Shown here one piece after another: positions 17,107 to 26,743 of a stretch of 64,000 bases of DNA (position 1 is the stretch's first letter; every line of letters begins with the position of its first letter). A program made the position numbers and the translations under genes. The notes beneath the pieces are model-generated. The model did not search any database and was not told the origin of the DNA. It was given only the letters and a program-made list of their open reading frames with translations. Source of the stretch: Bacillus sp. FJAT-28004 (GTDB lineage: Bacteria > Bacillota > Bacilli > Paenibacillales > Paenibacillaceae); assembly GCF_001280845.1 (NCBI RefSeq), contig NZ_LGHP01000003.1, positions 342,526-406,525 of the forward strand, read 5' to 3'.

Positions 17107-18264
17107 TTGAGAATCTTGATGTTTGCACATGAAGGCAGTCAAAATCGCGGTTGCGAAGCAATCGTTCGGTCATCAACGGCAATATTAAAAGAGAAGATTG
17201 ATGGAGCAAAAGTATATTTGGCGTCAGCACAGCCTGAAAGCGATAAAATCATCGCTAAACTAGATGGCGTCTATGACGGTTCAACATTAACCATAAAAAA
17301 ATACTCCTTTGATTGGTTTTTATCCTCAATGAAAGTAAAGCTATTCCAGGACGAATCATTCGCACTTGGAAAAATTCATCATAATATTATTAAAAATATT
17401 AAGGATATGGACGTTTGTTTATCCATAGGCGGGGATAATTATTGCTATGGGGAGCAGCCTGGTTGGTACGAAATAGACAGGCGTGTTAAAGCACAGGGGA
17501 AAAAGCTTGTGTTATGGGGATGTTCTATTGGAGAAGAGGATATGACCGAGAGAAAGCTGGAGGATCTTAAGCTTTTCGATCTGATTCTGTCCCGTGAATC
17601 ACTTACCTATCACATGCTTCTTAGCAAAGGTCTTACTAATGTAAAGCTTTGCGCAGATCCGGCATTTACGATGGAAAAGGAAGAACTGGAGCTTCCTAAG
17701 GGATGGCAGGAAGGCAATACGATCGGGCTTAACTTTAGTCCCTTGGTGTGGAAACGGAATAAGCAATCTCAAGCTGCGGTCGATGAATTGATTCTGCATA
17801 TTTTAAGCAAAACGGATATGACGATTGCATTAACTCCTCATGTCATCATAAACGGTAATAATGATTACGAGGTATTAAGCAGTTACTACGAGAGACATAA
17901 GCATACAGGCAGGGTGATTCTATTGCCGGATAACCTTACAGCCATACAATACAAGGGCTTTATTGCCAGAATGCGATTTTTTATAGGTGCACGTACACAT
18001 GCGACAATTGCGGCCTACTCTAATTCTGTGCCAACCATGGTGCTTGGTTATAGCGTTAAGTCAAAAGGAATTGCGAAAGATATCTTTGGCGAAGAGAAGC
18101 TGGTTTTGAGTATTGAGGAAATATCAGATAGCAAACGATTAATAGAGAAATTTACTGAAATGATTAATGAAGAGGATGCTTTAATCAAGCTGCTCAAGCA
18201 ATCCATTCCTGACATAAAAAAAATGTCTTATAGAGCAGTTGATTATATTAAAGAGTTGGCCTAG
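17107..18264 (+). CDS. Polysaccharide pyruvyl transferase family protein
   Basis: A 385-aa protein of the CsaB/WcaK family (PF04230). It has the N-terminal GSQNRGCEAIVRS, the glycine-rich SIGGDNYCYG (about 105) and the C-terminal GARTHATIAAYSNSVP. Family members add ketal-linked pyruvate from phosphoenolpyruvate to sugars. Pyruvylated glycans are also the ligands of SLH domains, two examples of which are encoded further downstream. TTG 17107 lies 6 nt after GGAGG. EpsI and EpsO of B. subtilis are relatives. Confidence 0.8.
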   Translation: MRILMFAHEGSQNRGCEAIVRSSTAILKEKIDGAKVYLASAQPESDKIIAKLDGVYDGSTLTIKKYSFDWFLSSMKVKLFQDESFALGKIHHNIIKNIKDMDVCLSIGGDNYCYGEQPGWYEIDRRVKAQGKKLVLWGCSIGEEDMTERKLEDLKLFDLILSRESLTYHMLLSKGLTNVKLCADPAFTMEKEELELPKGWQEGNTIGLNFSPLVWKRNKQSQAAVDELILHILSKTDMTIALTPHVIINGNNDYEVLSSYYERHKHTGRVILLPDNLTAIQYKGFIARMRFFIGARTHATIAAYSNSVPTMVLGYSVKSKGIAKDIFGEEKLVLSIEEISDSKRLIEKFTEMINEEDALIKLLKQSIPDIKKMSYRAVDYIKELA

Positions 18265-18273
18265 GAGGACGGA

Positions 18274-19467
18274 ATGAAAAAAAAATTACTTTTCGTTATT
18301 CCTAGTCTAACTTCGGGCGGTGGAGAAAAAAGTTTGGTGAATTTGTTAAGCCAGATCGACTATACCCAATATGATGTGGACTTGTTTTTACTGAATCATG
18401 AAGGATTATTTATGGATTTGTTGCCTAAACGGGTTCATTTATTGCCATTGCCAGACGTATTTGATATCTTCGTGCTAAAACTCCCAGCTTCCGTTCAACA
18501 ATTTTTACGTAGGGGAAATCTATTGCTCGCTTTAAGCAGAATCATGTTCAGCGTCAAGAATAGAATTGTAAGGCATGATTCGTTAGGAGAACAGTATAGT
18601 TGGAAATATTTATCTAAATCCTTACCGCGATTAAGTAAACAGTATGATGTAGCAATAGGTTTTCTTGAAAAAACATCCATCTACTTTTGTGTAGAAAAGG
18701 TTCATGCCCTTAAGAAAATCGGCTGGATCCATACGGATTATGACAAATTAGGAATGAATCCTAAATTTGATCTTAGTTATTTTGAAAAGTTGGATCATAT
18801 CGTAACCGTATCCGAGGAATGCTCGAATATTCTGAAAAGAAGATTCCCCGAGCAAGAAGCTAAGATTAATGTCATTTACAATATTGTTTCTCCTTCTATT
18901 ATTGAAAGAATGGCGGACCAAGAGAAAAAGGATGTATATGAACGAAACGGTAATGAGGTAGTCATCTTATCCATCGGAAGGCTTAATCATGAGAAGGGCT
19001 TTGAAATGGCCATAGAAGCCTGTAAGATTTTAGTTGAACGTGGCTTTAGGGTCCAATGGAACATAATAGGTGAAGGAAAAGAAAGAGAAGGGTTGTTAAG
19101 TCTAATAGCTGAGAATGGACTAGCTAATCATTTTAAGCTTTTAGGCCTAAAGACCAATCCTTACACTTATATTAAACAAGCCAATATTTATGTGCAGACC
19201 TCTAAATTTGAAGGTAAATCAATTGCGATTGATGAAGCCAAAATTTTGAATAAGCCAATCGTTGTTACGTGTTTTAATACTGCAAAAGATCAAATAAACG
19301 ATGGGATAGATGGACTTATTGTAGACATGAACGCTGAAGCTGTCGCCTCAGGTATCGAGAAGTTGATAACTGATCAAAATTTAAGCCAAATGATGGTAGA
19401 GCAACTATCGAAGCAAAAGCTAGGGACAGAAGAGGAAATAATCAAGCTATATCAACTCCTTGCATAG
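18274..19467 (+). CDS. Family 4 glycosyltransferase (second of three related)
   Basis: A 397-aa GT-B enzyme with KKKLLFVIPSLTSGGGEKSL, IGFLEKTSIYFCVEKV, IGWIHTDYDKLGMNP, SIGRLNHEKGFEMAIEAC and VQTSKFEGKSIAIDEAKILNKP. It is clearly paralogous to the next gene and more distantly to 14845, pointing to tandem duplication. Its start is 9 bp after the pyruvyltransferase stop, with an AGGAGG site. Confidence 0.8.
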   Translation: MKKKLLFVIPSLTSGGGEKSLVNLLSQIDYTQYDVDLFLLNHEGLFMDLLPKRVHLLPLPDVFDIFVLKLPASVQQFLRRGNLLLALSRIMFSVKNRIVRHDSLGEQYSWKYLSKSLPRLSKQYDVAIGFLEKTSIYFCVEKVHALKKIGWIHTDYDKLGMNPKFDLSYFEKLDHIVTVSEECSNILKRRFPEQEAKINVIYNIVSPSIIERMADQEKKDVYERNGNEVVILSIGRLNHEKGFEMAIEACKILVERGFRVQWNIIGEGKEREGLLSLIAENGLANHFKLLGLKTNPYTYIKQANIYVQTSKFEGKSIAIDEAKILNKPIVVTCFNTAKDQINDGIDGLIVDMNAEAVASGIEKLITDQNLSQMMVEQLSKQKLGTEEEIIKLYQLLA

Positions 19468-19477
19468 GTGGCAGAAT

Positions 19478-20659
19478 ATGAAAAAAAAAATACTGTTTGT
19501 ACTCAGTAATTTAAATTGCGGCGGTGCAGAGAAAGCGCTGATTTCCATTTTTCAAACCATTGATTATTCAAGATTTGAAGTAGATCTGTATTTGTTCAAG
19601 CATGAGGGGATATTTTATAGTCAAATTCCAAATGAGGTGACAGTGCTTCATGAGGTTCATCACTATAACTACTTTGATATGTCTATAAAATCAGCGATCA
19701 TTCAGTGCTTAAAAGAGGGAAGTATAAAATTGGCTTACGCTAGACTGAGAGCGGGATACATCTTTCATACAGAGAAGAATCCAGCTATACGCGAGCAAAA
19801 AGTTTGGAAATATTTATCTTTAGCTTTTCCGGCGCTTGATAAAAGGTATGATGCGGTTATAGGGTTTCTTGAAAAAAATCCGGTTTATTTCAGCATTGAA
19901 AAGGTGAATGCAGCTAAAAAGCTTGGATTTATTCATAATGATTATGACAAGCTTGAGATGGATCCTAATCTTGATGCTCCCTACTTTGAACAATTGGATC
20001 ATCTTATAACCGTTTCAGACAGGTGTGGGGAGGTATTAAAGCAACGTTTTCCGCAGTACAAACAAAAGGTTAGCGTCATTCATAATATTGTATCACCTTC
20101 AATGATTCATAAAATGTCAAAAGAGAAAGCAGAACTAATTCAGAATAAGGGTACTACTATTGTTTCGATCGGCCGTTTGAATTACCAGAAAGGATTTGAA
20201 CTAGCAATAGAAGCATGTGCAACTTTAGTGGAAGAAGGGTACGACGTAAATTGGTATGTAATAGGTGAAGGAGAAGAAAGGAGTAAGCTGGAGAAGCTAA
20301 TCGAACTGTATAAGCTCAGTGGAAATTTCCATTTAATTGGAATGAAAGAAAACCCGTATCCTTATATTCATGAGGCGGATATTTATGTTCAACCATCACG
20401 GTTCGAAGGGAAATCCATAGCAATTGACGAGGCAAAGATCTTGAATAAGCCGATTATTATTACTGATTTTAGTACGGCAAAGGATCAAATCGTACATAAC
20501 CAAAATGGGTTGATTGTTCAAATGAATGCAACAGCGATATTCGAAGGAATTAAGCAGTTGATAGAGGATGAAGCTCTTAGAGATTATTTTGTGCAGCAGC
20601 TTTCTAATGAACATTTTGGAACCGAATCGGAAATTGAAAAGTTATATGCACTGATTTAA
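19478..20659 (+). CDS. Family 4 glycosyltransferase (third of three related)
   Basis: A 393-aa paralogue of the preceding gene, sharing KKKILFVLSNLNCGGAEKAL, IGFLEKNPVYFSIEKV, IHNDYDKLEMDP and VQPSRFEGKSIAIDEAKILNKP. ATG 19478 follows AGGTGG. A TTG at 19460 would add six unconserved residues. Divergence is strongest in the acceptor-binding N-terminal half, which fits different acceptors with the same donor. Confidence 0.8.
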   Translation: MKKKILFVLSNLNCGGAEKALISIFQTIDYSRFEVDLYLFKHEGIFYSQIPNEVTVLHEVHHYNYFDMSIKSAIIQCLKEGSIKLAYARLRAGYIFHTEKNPAIREQKVWKYLSLAFPALDKRYDAVIGFLEKNPVYFSIEKVNAAKKLGFIHNDYDKLEMDPNLDAPYFEQLDHLITVSDRCGEVLKQRFPQYKQKVSVIHNIVSPSMIHKMSKEKAELIQNKGTTIVSIGRLNYQKGFELAIEACATLVEEGYDVNWYVIGEGEERSKLEKLIELYKLSGNFHLIGMKENPYPYIHEADIYVQPSRFEGKSIAIDEAKILNKPIIITDFSTAKDQIVHNQNGLIVQMNATAIFEGIKQLIEDEALRDYFVQQLSNEHFGTESEIEKLYALI

Positions 20660-20682
20660 GTGTTCATGGAGGAGCGAATAAA

Positions 20683-21858
20683 ATGTTAGAAGTTTTTGCT
20701 GCTATTTTTATGGGAGTTGTCATCATTATTATTTCCATTGATATTATGCCAATCAGTAAGGATTGGCTCAGTAGAATACATATAGGGAGATATAGAGACA
20801 AACAAAAATGGAATCAATCGATTACGCATATCGGCGTTAATTGGCTTAATCATACACCCAAAATCAAAGTAACAGACAATATGAGGCTGGTGGCAATCGA
20901 CATGCTGAAAGGTAACTATTCTAAGAGTGTCATACAGCACTGGCAGGAAGCATCTTTGTTACTAGGATTGTCCGAGTGTTTGAAAAATGAAGGTAGTAAA
21001 GACATGGAAAACCAAATCAAACACTTTCTAAAAACAAAGTTTGATGCACAGGGGCAATGGAGAGAATTGCCTGTTTATATCGATTCAGCTATTCTTGCCT
21101 ACGGAGTCATGAAGCTTGAACGGATAGACATTGAGAAATATAAGCCAGCGCTTGACAGCATCTGGGAGCTTATTCAATCACATATCGGAGAGGATGGTAC
21201 CGTTCAATATCGAAAGTATATGAAAAATTACCGATATGTCGATACGATAGGCTTTATATGTCCGTTTTTGGTTGCGTATGGAATAAAATATAACAAACAG
21301 GAATGCGTACAGTTAGCAGCCAAGCAATTGGAACAATATGAAACATACGGTATGCTCGATGACCATTATATACCTAGCCATGCCTATCATATGGAAAATG
21401 CATTGCCATTAGGATTATTTGGCTGGGGTCGTGGATTGGGTTGGCTGGCAATCGGTCTTAGCGATGCTTGGCGAGAATTGCCAGACGGGCATTATTTGAA
21501 GCCGAAGCTAGAGCAGTTTATGAAGAAATTCGCACAGGCTGTCTTAGTATTTCAAAGACCAGAAGGGAATTGGAATTGGACGGTTACACGAAATGAGACT
21601 AGGGCTGATTCGTCTACGACAGCTACTTTAGGCTGGTTTTTGCTTCAAGCTTCTCAGATAGAAGAGCTTGCAGAGGAATGCTCAGAAGGAGCAGAGCGGG
21701 CTGTCCAATATCTTATGAAGGTAACAAGAAGAAGCGGTGCGGTTGATTTTTCACAAGGAGATACAAAGGATATAGGCGTATATTCAATGTTATTTAATAT
21801 CCTTCCTTTCACTCAAGGTTTTTGCATTCGAATAGCGAATTTCAACACAAAGCAATAG
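20683..21858 (+). CDS. Membrane-anchored GH88/GH105-like six-hairpin glycosidase
   Basis: A 391-aa protein. Residues 1-27 form a hydrophobic anchor (FAAIFMGVVIIIISIDIM). The rest resembles the alpha/alpha six-hairpin fold of unsaturated glycuronyl hydrolases, with the typical LGLFGWGRGLGWLAIGLSDAW and WNWTVTRNETRADSSTTATLGWFL. Such enzymes remove unsaturated uronic acids or open polysaccharide ends. At this locus a trimming or editing role on the exopolysaccharide outside the membrane is plausible. Catalytic activity cannot be confirmed by eye. Confidence 0.65.
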   Translation: MLEVFAAIFMGVVIIIISIDIMPISKDWLSRIHIGRYRDKQKWNQSITHIGVNWLNHTPKIKVTDNMRLVAIDMLKGNYSKSVIQHWQEASLLLGLSECLKNEGSKDMENQIKHFLKTKFDAQGQWRELPVYIDSAILAYGVMKLERIDIEKYKPALDSIWELIQSHIGEDGTVQYRKYMKNYRYVDTIGFICPFLVAYGIKYNKQECVQLAAKQLEQYETYGMLDDHYIPSHAYHMENALPLGLFGWGRGLGWLAIGLSDAWRELPDGHYLKPKLEQFMKKFAQAVLVFQRPEGNWNWTVTRNETRADSSTTATLGWFLLQASQIEELAEECSEGAERAVQYLMKVTRRSGAVDFSQGDTKDIGVYSMLFNILPFTQGFCIRIANFNTKQ

Positions 21859-21873
21859 GAAGGTGATAATTAG

Positions 21874-22419
21874 ATGATAAAAAGAATTATAAATTCTTTA
21901 TCAGTTCGAATAAAAAACAAATTGAATCCAAAAACTGAGCTGGAGATATTAAAAGAAAGAGGATTAATTTATGGGAAAAATTTTAATTTTTTTAATAGCC
22001 ATATCGACTACGGGCATTGTTGGTTAGTTGAAATTGGAGATGATGTTACGATAACGAATAGCACGATACTAGCACATGATGCCAGCACTAAATTACACTT
22101 TGGAAAATCAAAGATTGGAAGGGTCAAGATCGGACATAGAGTATTTATAGGTTATAACAGCTTAATACTGTGCAATGTGCGAATAGGAAATGATGTAATT
22201 GTTGCAGCAGGTTCTATTGTTACGAGGGATATACCCGATAATTCTATTGTTGCTGGAAATCCTGCTAAAATTATTGGGAATACTAAGGATTATATTGAAA
22301 AACATAGAGTTTTTTTGAATGAAAAGCCTGTTTATGATACATATTGGCCTTATAAGACAAAGGATCAGATTGAATTAATAAAAAAAGAACTAGATTCTGA
22401 TTTTGGTTATGACGAGTAA
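21874..22419 (+). CDS. Hexapeptide-repeat acyltransferase (LbH family)
   Basis: A 181-aa protein with repeated [LIV]-G-x-x-x turns (IGDDVTITNSTILAHDAST, KIGHRVFIGYNSLILCNVRIGNDVIVAAGSIVTRDIPDNSIVAGNPAKII), the coil signature of xenobiotic/sugar O-acetyltransferases. AHDAS contains the usual catalytic His. It is a cytosolic trimer in relatives and probably O-acetylates a sugar of the repeat unit. It starts 15 bp after the glycosidase gene behind GGAAGGTGA. Confidence 0.75.
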   Translation: MIKRIINSLSVRIKNKLNPKTELEILKERGLIYGKNFNFFNSHIDYGHCWLVEIGDDVTITNSTILAHDASTKLHFGKSKIGRVKIGHRVFIGYNSLILCNVRIGNDVIVAAGSIVTRDIPDNSIVAGNPAKIIGNTKDYIEKHRVFLNEKPVYDTYWPYKTKDQIELIKKELDSDFGYDE

Positions 22420-22678
22420 GAAAAGCCATTTTCATTTATATAAATAATATCCCATCTTGAAGAATAGAAACGAACATAAGGGTAAAAGGGATAAAGGGGA
22501 GTTTTGGAACTAGAGGAGCGAATGCGACCGCATTTGTCTTTGGATTTTTACCGAGAAGGGCGGAATAATAAAAGAAATCTGAATACAGTAGCAGTCGGAA
22601 GTTCAAACCTTCTCTGAAGTTACGCAAGGCACCTCAAGAGAAATTCTTAAGCTCATTCTATATAGATAGGAGATTAGC
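22420..22678. other. Gene-free gap inside the EPS block
   Basis: About 260 bp between the acyltransferase and flippase genes. I see no promoter pair, terminator or credible start with a ribosome binding site. Short open pieces in two frames do not match anything I recognise and could be a decayed gene end. Confidence 0.35.
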
Positions 22679-24256
22679 ATGCGAGTAAAAAGCTCTATAC
22701 TGAATATTACTGTGGGTCTTGGTAATCAACTCATTATAACGATTTTAAGTTTTATTTCAAGGACTGTCTTTATCAACAGCTTAGGAATGGAATACTTAGG
22801 TATTAATGGATTATTCACTAGCATACTTGCTATGCTCACGTTGGCTGAGGCCGGAATTGGTTCAAGCATTATCTATAATCTATATAAGCCTGTCGCCGAT
22901 AATGATCGGCCTAAAATAATGGCTCTAATGGAGCTATACAAAAAAGCTTATTATGTCATAGCAGGAGTGGTGCTGCTGCTAGGGTTAGTTCTTATGCCTT
23001 TTTTGGATTTATTCATCAAGGAAACCAGTGTTGAAAACCTCAATTTAATATACATTCTATTTCTTATTAATACAGCTGCTCCCTATTTATTTGTTTCCAA
23101 ACAATCTTTTCTAAATGTAAGCCAAAAAAATTACATAATAACAGCTGTATTTTCAATCTCCGCCATTATCTCCACCTGCATGAAGATCGCAATTCTGCAT
23201 TACACAGAAAATTACCTTTTATATCTTGCTGTAGAGAGCGCGCTTTCCGTTATGACATCGATTATTTTAGCCATTATTGCAGATAGGCTTTATCCTTACC
23301 TGAAACAGAAGATAAACAGCAAGCTGGATCCCGAAGTCAAAGCTAATTTTATAAAGAATATGAAAGCAATAATTCTTCAAAATGTCGGAAATTATTTTAT
23401 TTTTGGAGTGGACAGTATTCTTATTTCTTCATTTGTAAGCATAGCGGCCGTAGGCTTGTATTCCAATTATAAAATGCTTATTGATATATGCCGAACATTC
23501 CTTAACCAGGTATTTGCCAATATGTATCACAGCTTAGGGAATTTAGTGGCCAAGGAAAGTCCTGAGGCTGTCTATCGCATATTTAAGGTTACGTATCTTC
23601 TTAACTTTTGGTTATATTCTCTATTATCGATTGGTCTTTATTTATTAATTGAGCCTTTGATAGATATTTGGATAGGTTCAGAGTTTAAAATGACGAATGC
23701 TGTGCTGCTTATTCTGGTCATATCATTCTATGAAAGAGGTATGCGCAACTCCTTAAGCGCGGTGAAAACGACTGCTGGAATTTTTCACGAAGATCGTTTT
23801 GCTCCATTAGGTCAGGCTGTAATTAATCTTGGGATATCACTGGTTTTAGTGCAATATATGGGCATTGCAGGCATATTCATAGGAACATTGGTTAGCGCAT
23901 TAGTGGTTCCTTTTTGGTATACTCCCATGCTTGTTTACCGAAAAGTGTTCCTTCAGCCTGTTCGACATTATTTCATCAGTTACATGCTTTATACCGTAAT
24001 TGGAATAGTAACCTGTGGAATTGTAGGCTTTGTTAATCATTTTCTGCCTTCAGGCAATTTATTATGGTTAGTACTCAAAGGGATCATCTGTCTCGTACTA
24101 GTAAACGTAATCTATATTGGTGTGTTCCAGAGAACGGAACAATTCAAATATTTGCTCGGTATTATTCGAAACCTATTAAACAAGTTACCTGGAGGTACAA
24201 TTTTCGGGAAGGCATTTAAGCGCAATCATAGACTGGAAACGGGTGGAAATAAGTAA
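22679..24256 (+). CDS. Wzx-type polysaccharide flippase (MOP superfamily)
   Basis: A 525-aa protein with about 12-14 membrane segments and the N-terminal RTVFINSLGMEYLGINGLFTSILAMLTLAEAGIG typical of Firmicute oligosaccharide flippases. These export undecaprenyl-linked repeats to the outer leaflet. ATG 22679 follows AGGAGATTAGC. It supplies a transport step not otherwise represented in the first EPS operon. Confidence 0.83.
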   Translation: MRVKSSILNITVGLGNQLIITILSFISRTVFINSLGMEYLGINGLFTSILAMLTLAEAGIGSSIIYNLYKPVADNDRPKIMALMELYKKAYYVIAGVVLLLGLVLMPFLDLFIKETSVENLNLIYILFLINTAAPYLFVSKQSFLNVSQKNYIITAVFSISAIISTCMKIAILHYTENYLLYLAVESALSVMTSIILAIIADRLYPYLKQKINSKLDPEVKANFIKNMKAIILQNVGNYFIFGVDSILISSFVSIAAVGLYSNYKMLIDICRTFLNQVFANMYHSLGNLVAKESPEAVYRIFKVTYLLNFWLYSLLSIGLYLLIEPLIDIWIGSEFKMTNAVLLILVISFYERGMRNSLSAVKTTAGIFHEDRFAPLGQAVINLGISLVLVQYMGIAGIFIGTLVSALVVPFWYTPMLVYRKVFLQPVRHYFISYMLYTVIGIVTCGIVGFVNHFLPSGNLLWLVLKGIICLVLVNVIYIGVFQRTEQFKYLLGIIRNLLNKLPGGTIFGKAFKRNHRLETGGNK

Positions 24257-24306
24257 CCTTTTACTGACAAGCTACATACGATGAGAGTAAAAGGAAGGTG
24301 ACGGCT

Positions 24307-26613
24307 ATGAATCAACAAGGGTCTTACCGAATAGAACTAGATCGTTTTAATATCAGCAATACAGGTATGAATGCAGCGGAGACGACAAAAGGAATCAATG
24401 ATGCTATTAATTGGGCTAAATCTCTAGGTTATGTCCATATTATTCTACCAAAGGGTTCCTATAATGTCAGGATTGATCCAAGTTCTCTAGTCGCAATCCA
24501 TATGCGGAGCGGTATTCATTTAGAGCTTGATCAAGGATGTGTGATCAAGCTAGAGGGCAATTCATCTCCAAATTATTCTATCATTGAAATGAGAGGGATT
24601 AGCCACGCCAAAATAACTGGTGGCAAGCTAATTGGAGACAAGAAAGAGCATGTATACGAGGTTTTTATAAAGTTTGTCAGAGGCGGTGTGAACGCTGACG
24701 GTACGCCAAACAATAATCCCAACTGGATTCGCAGCGAAGTTATTGACCGTTATGCCAATCCAGGACTTCTTGCAAATTTTAGGCTCTGGAGTATACCGGG
24801 CGTGAGTGCGACTTCTTATCAGTTCTATCAATATAAAGACACTATATCAAAAGAAACACTTGCAGGTTCTCGGACGAATGGTATCTTCGCACCTGCTAGC
24901 TCAGCAGGAAGAGGATGGTTTCTTAATGAAGAGAATGACTTAGGTAAAAATAATAAAATGATATTTGCGATATCGCTTGCAGCCCCTCTAACAGACAATC
25001 AAATTGCTGATATTAGGGCTAAGGTCGATAATTCATTTTATACTCATGAAAACGGGTACGGAATTGGATCATTTGGCTCAAATTATATAGAAATAAGCAA
25101 AATCGAAATATTAGATTGCATTGGGGATGGAATCTTAACGGGGTGGGAGAAGTACCAGATAGATCCAGCATCATACACGCAAGAGCAGATGGGGCAGGAT
25201 GTCCTTATTCATGATTGTCATATTCATCATTGCAGACGGCAAGGGATTTCGATCTGTGCTTCAAACGACACTCATATTTACAGAAACAAAATTCATCATA
25301 TTGGCTATGATGATGATGGGGTAACAATGAATTTCAGAAACGGTACGCCTCCAATGTTTGGTATTGATATCGAATCCATGTATGGTGAAACAAATATTCC
25401 TTATAAAACAGAAGAACGTCCAAATGGATTGGAGCTAAACTACCGAATTTATATATCGGATAATTATATTTATAAAAACGTAAGAGGTCATTTTGTTAAT
25501 TCTGACGGTACTCATATCGTATTAGATGGAAATACCTTTGAAGGAACCAATGTCGGAGGAGTGAGCTCAAACCCAAATTTCCCGAACGTGAAATTTACGA
25601 ATAATACATTCAATGGGTGCGAGCTATGGGTTCAAGGAGATAACTTTGTCAATGGAGCTGTTTTCCAGAATGGGAATTTAAAGCTTTTAGATGTAAGAGG
25701 AGCAGTCGTTCAAAATTGTCAGGTGAAAAATGGCTCGGTCTATGGTTCAAGCGTGTATGGCTATTTTGGATCACCTGCTGTAAATGTTTCTTCTGGTACC
25801 TTTACGTTTAAAACGGCGCATGGAATGGGCAACGGTGCCAAAGTATCGTTTGAGCAATGGATCGGTAAGATTCCGACTGGAATCAGTGCAGATAAATTGT
25901 ATTACACCGTAAATGTTTCTTCGCTTGGTTTTCAGGTTTCAGAGTCTCTGGGAGGTGCGCCGTTAATTATTAGCGATGCTGGGGTGCTGGGATTCAATAT
26001 TGGAAGGTACAATTACGGCAGGTGCTATCTAGATCATATTACCGTGGAGCGAGATTGGCGTTCGGATAATGCGCTGACACCAAACTTTAATATTTTGGCT
26101 GCAGGTGCTGTTATTAAAAATGTAACCGTTAAAAATTATGATGTGTCCGTGCTGGTTCCTCAAGATTATGCTGGTCGCCCGAACATAGTAGATGGACTCA
26201 CCCTAATCGAAGGTACCGCTAAATTTGAAGGTTGCCATATAAGTGATAGTGAATTTCTTAGAACAAAGACCCCTCTTTTAGGCAATACCGATATTCAGCT
26301 TGGCTCAAATGATACCCAGTATACGAGGCAGGTTACGTTTCGGAATGGGTTATTTCACAACCTGGGACTTGTGTTGGACGGAAATTCACTGGTAACCGGA
26401 ACGACATTTATAAATGCTTCCGTTGTAAAAGCAGACAATGCAAAAAAAGCATTTATTTCTCAGTCTTACTTTGACAACAGTAAAATGAACTTCTATTGGC
26501 TGCGCCAAAATCAATCTGTCACCATAACGAAGTCTGTATTCAGAGGAGTCACGGTAGCCGGTACTGCTCCATATGTAAGACTGATAGAAAATACGGACTT
26601 AGGAAGCGTTTAA
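24307..26613 (+). CDS. Tailspike-like parallel beta-helix protein
   Basis: A 768-aa protein without a signal peptide or membrane segment. Residues about 25-120 resemble the pectate-lyase-like start of phage tailspikes (GINDAINWAKSLGYVHIILPKGSYNV). A non-helix insertion at about 120-255 is followed by beta-helix coils (HIHHCRRQGISICASNDTHIYRNKIHHIG). Residues about 495-567 match a module common in phage tail fibres (FKTAHGMGNGAKVSF...LYYTVNVSSLGFQVS). A second beta-helix part closes the protein. ATG 24307 follows GGAAGGTGA. It may bind, epimerise or cleave the polysaccharide, but how it would be exported is unclear. Confidence 0.65.
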   Translation: MNQQGSYRIELDRFNISNTGMNAAETTKGINDAINWAKSLGYVHIILPKGSYNVRIDPSSLVAIHMRSGIHLELDQGCVIKLEGNSSPNYSIIEMRGISHAKITGGKLIGDKKEHVYEVFIKFVRGGVNADGTPNNNPNWIRSEVIDRYANPGLLANFRLWSIPGVSATSYQFYQYKDTISKETLAGSRTNGIFAPASSAGRGWFLNEENDLGKNNKMIFAISLAAPLTDNQIADIRAKVDNSFYTHENGYGIGSFGSNYIEISKIEILDCIGDGILTGWEKYQIDPASYTQEQMGQDVLIHDCHIHHCRRQGISICASNDTHIYRNKIHHIGYDDDGVTMNFRNGTPPMFGIDIESMYGETNIPYKTEERPNGLELNYRIYISDNYIYKNVRGHFVNSDGTHIVLDGNTFEGTNVGGVSSNPNFPNVKFTNNTFNGCELWVQGDNFVNGAVFQNGNLKLLDVRGAVVQNCQVKNGSVYGSSVYGYFGSPAVNVSSGTFTFKTAHGMGNGAKVSFEQWIGKIPTGISADKLYYTVNVSSLGFQVSESLGGAPLIISDAGVLGFNIGRYNYGRCYLDHITVERDWRSDNALTPNFNILAAGAVIKNVTVKNYDVSVLVPQDYAGRPNIVDGLTLIEGTAKFEGCHISDSEFLRTKTPLLGNTDIQLGSNDTQYTRQVTFRNGLFHNLGLVLDGNSLVTGTTFINASVVKADNAKKAFISQSYFDNSKMNFYWLRQNQSVTITKSVFRGVTVAGTAPYVRLIENTDLGSV

Positions 26614-26640
26614 TAAATGAATTTTTAAAAAAATAATACA

Positions 26641-26678
26641 TCCCTGGAGATAAATTACGCTGCAGGGAATTTATTTGA
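26641..26678 (+). terminator. Possible terminator after beta-helix gene
   Basis: TCCCTG (26641-26646) pairs with CAGGGA (26663-26668), followed by ATTTATTT. The stem is modest, and the galE -35 lies inside it. Confidence 0.4.
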
Positions 26679-26700
26679 TATAATGTTCTTAATAAAGAAT
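26655..26700 (+). promoter_or_regulatory. Promoter and SinR-type operator, galE
   Basis: TTACGC (26655-26660) and TATAAT (26679-26684) are 18 bp apart. GTTCTTAATAAAGAAT (26685-26700), one mismatch to the shared repeat, begins immediately after the -10 and covers the transcription start. Confidence 0.65.
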
Positions 26701-26743
26701 AAAAACGTTTCATATAATGAATATCTGGAGAGGAGTTAATGGA

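Noticed and set aside
22436..22627. 63-codon minus-strand frame in the gap before the flippase gene
   Set aside because: It has no ribosome binding site and no recognised similarity. It is treated as unassigned gap sequence.
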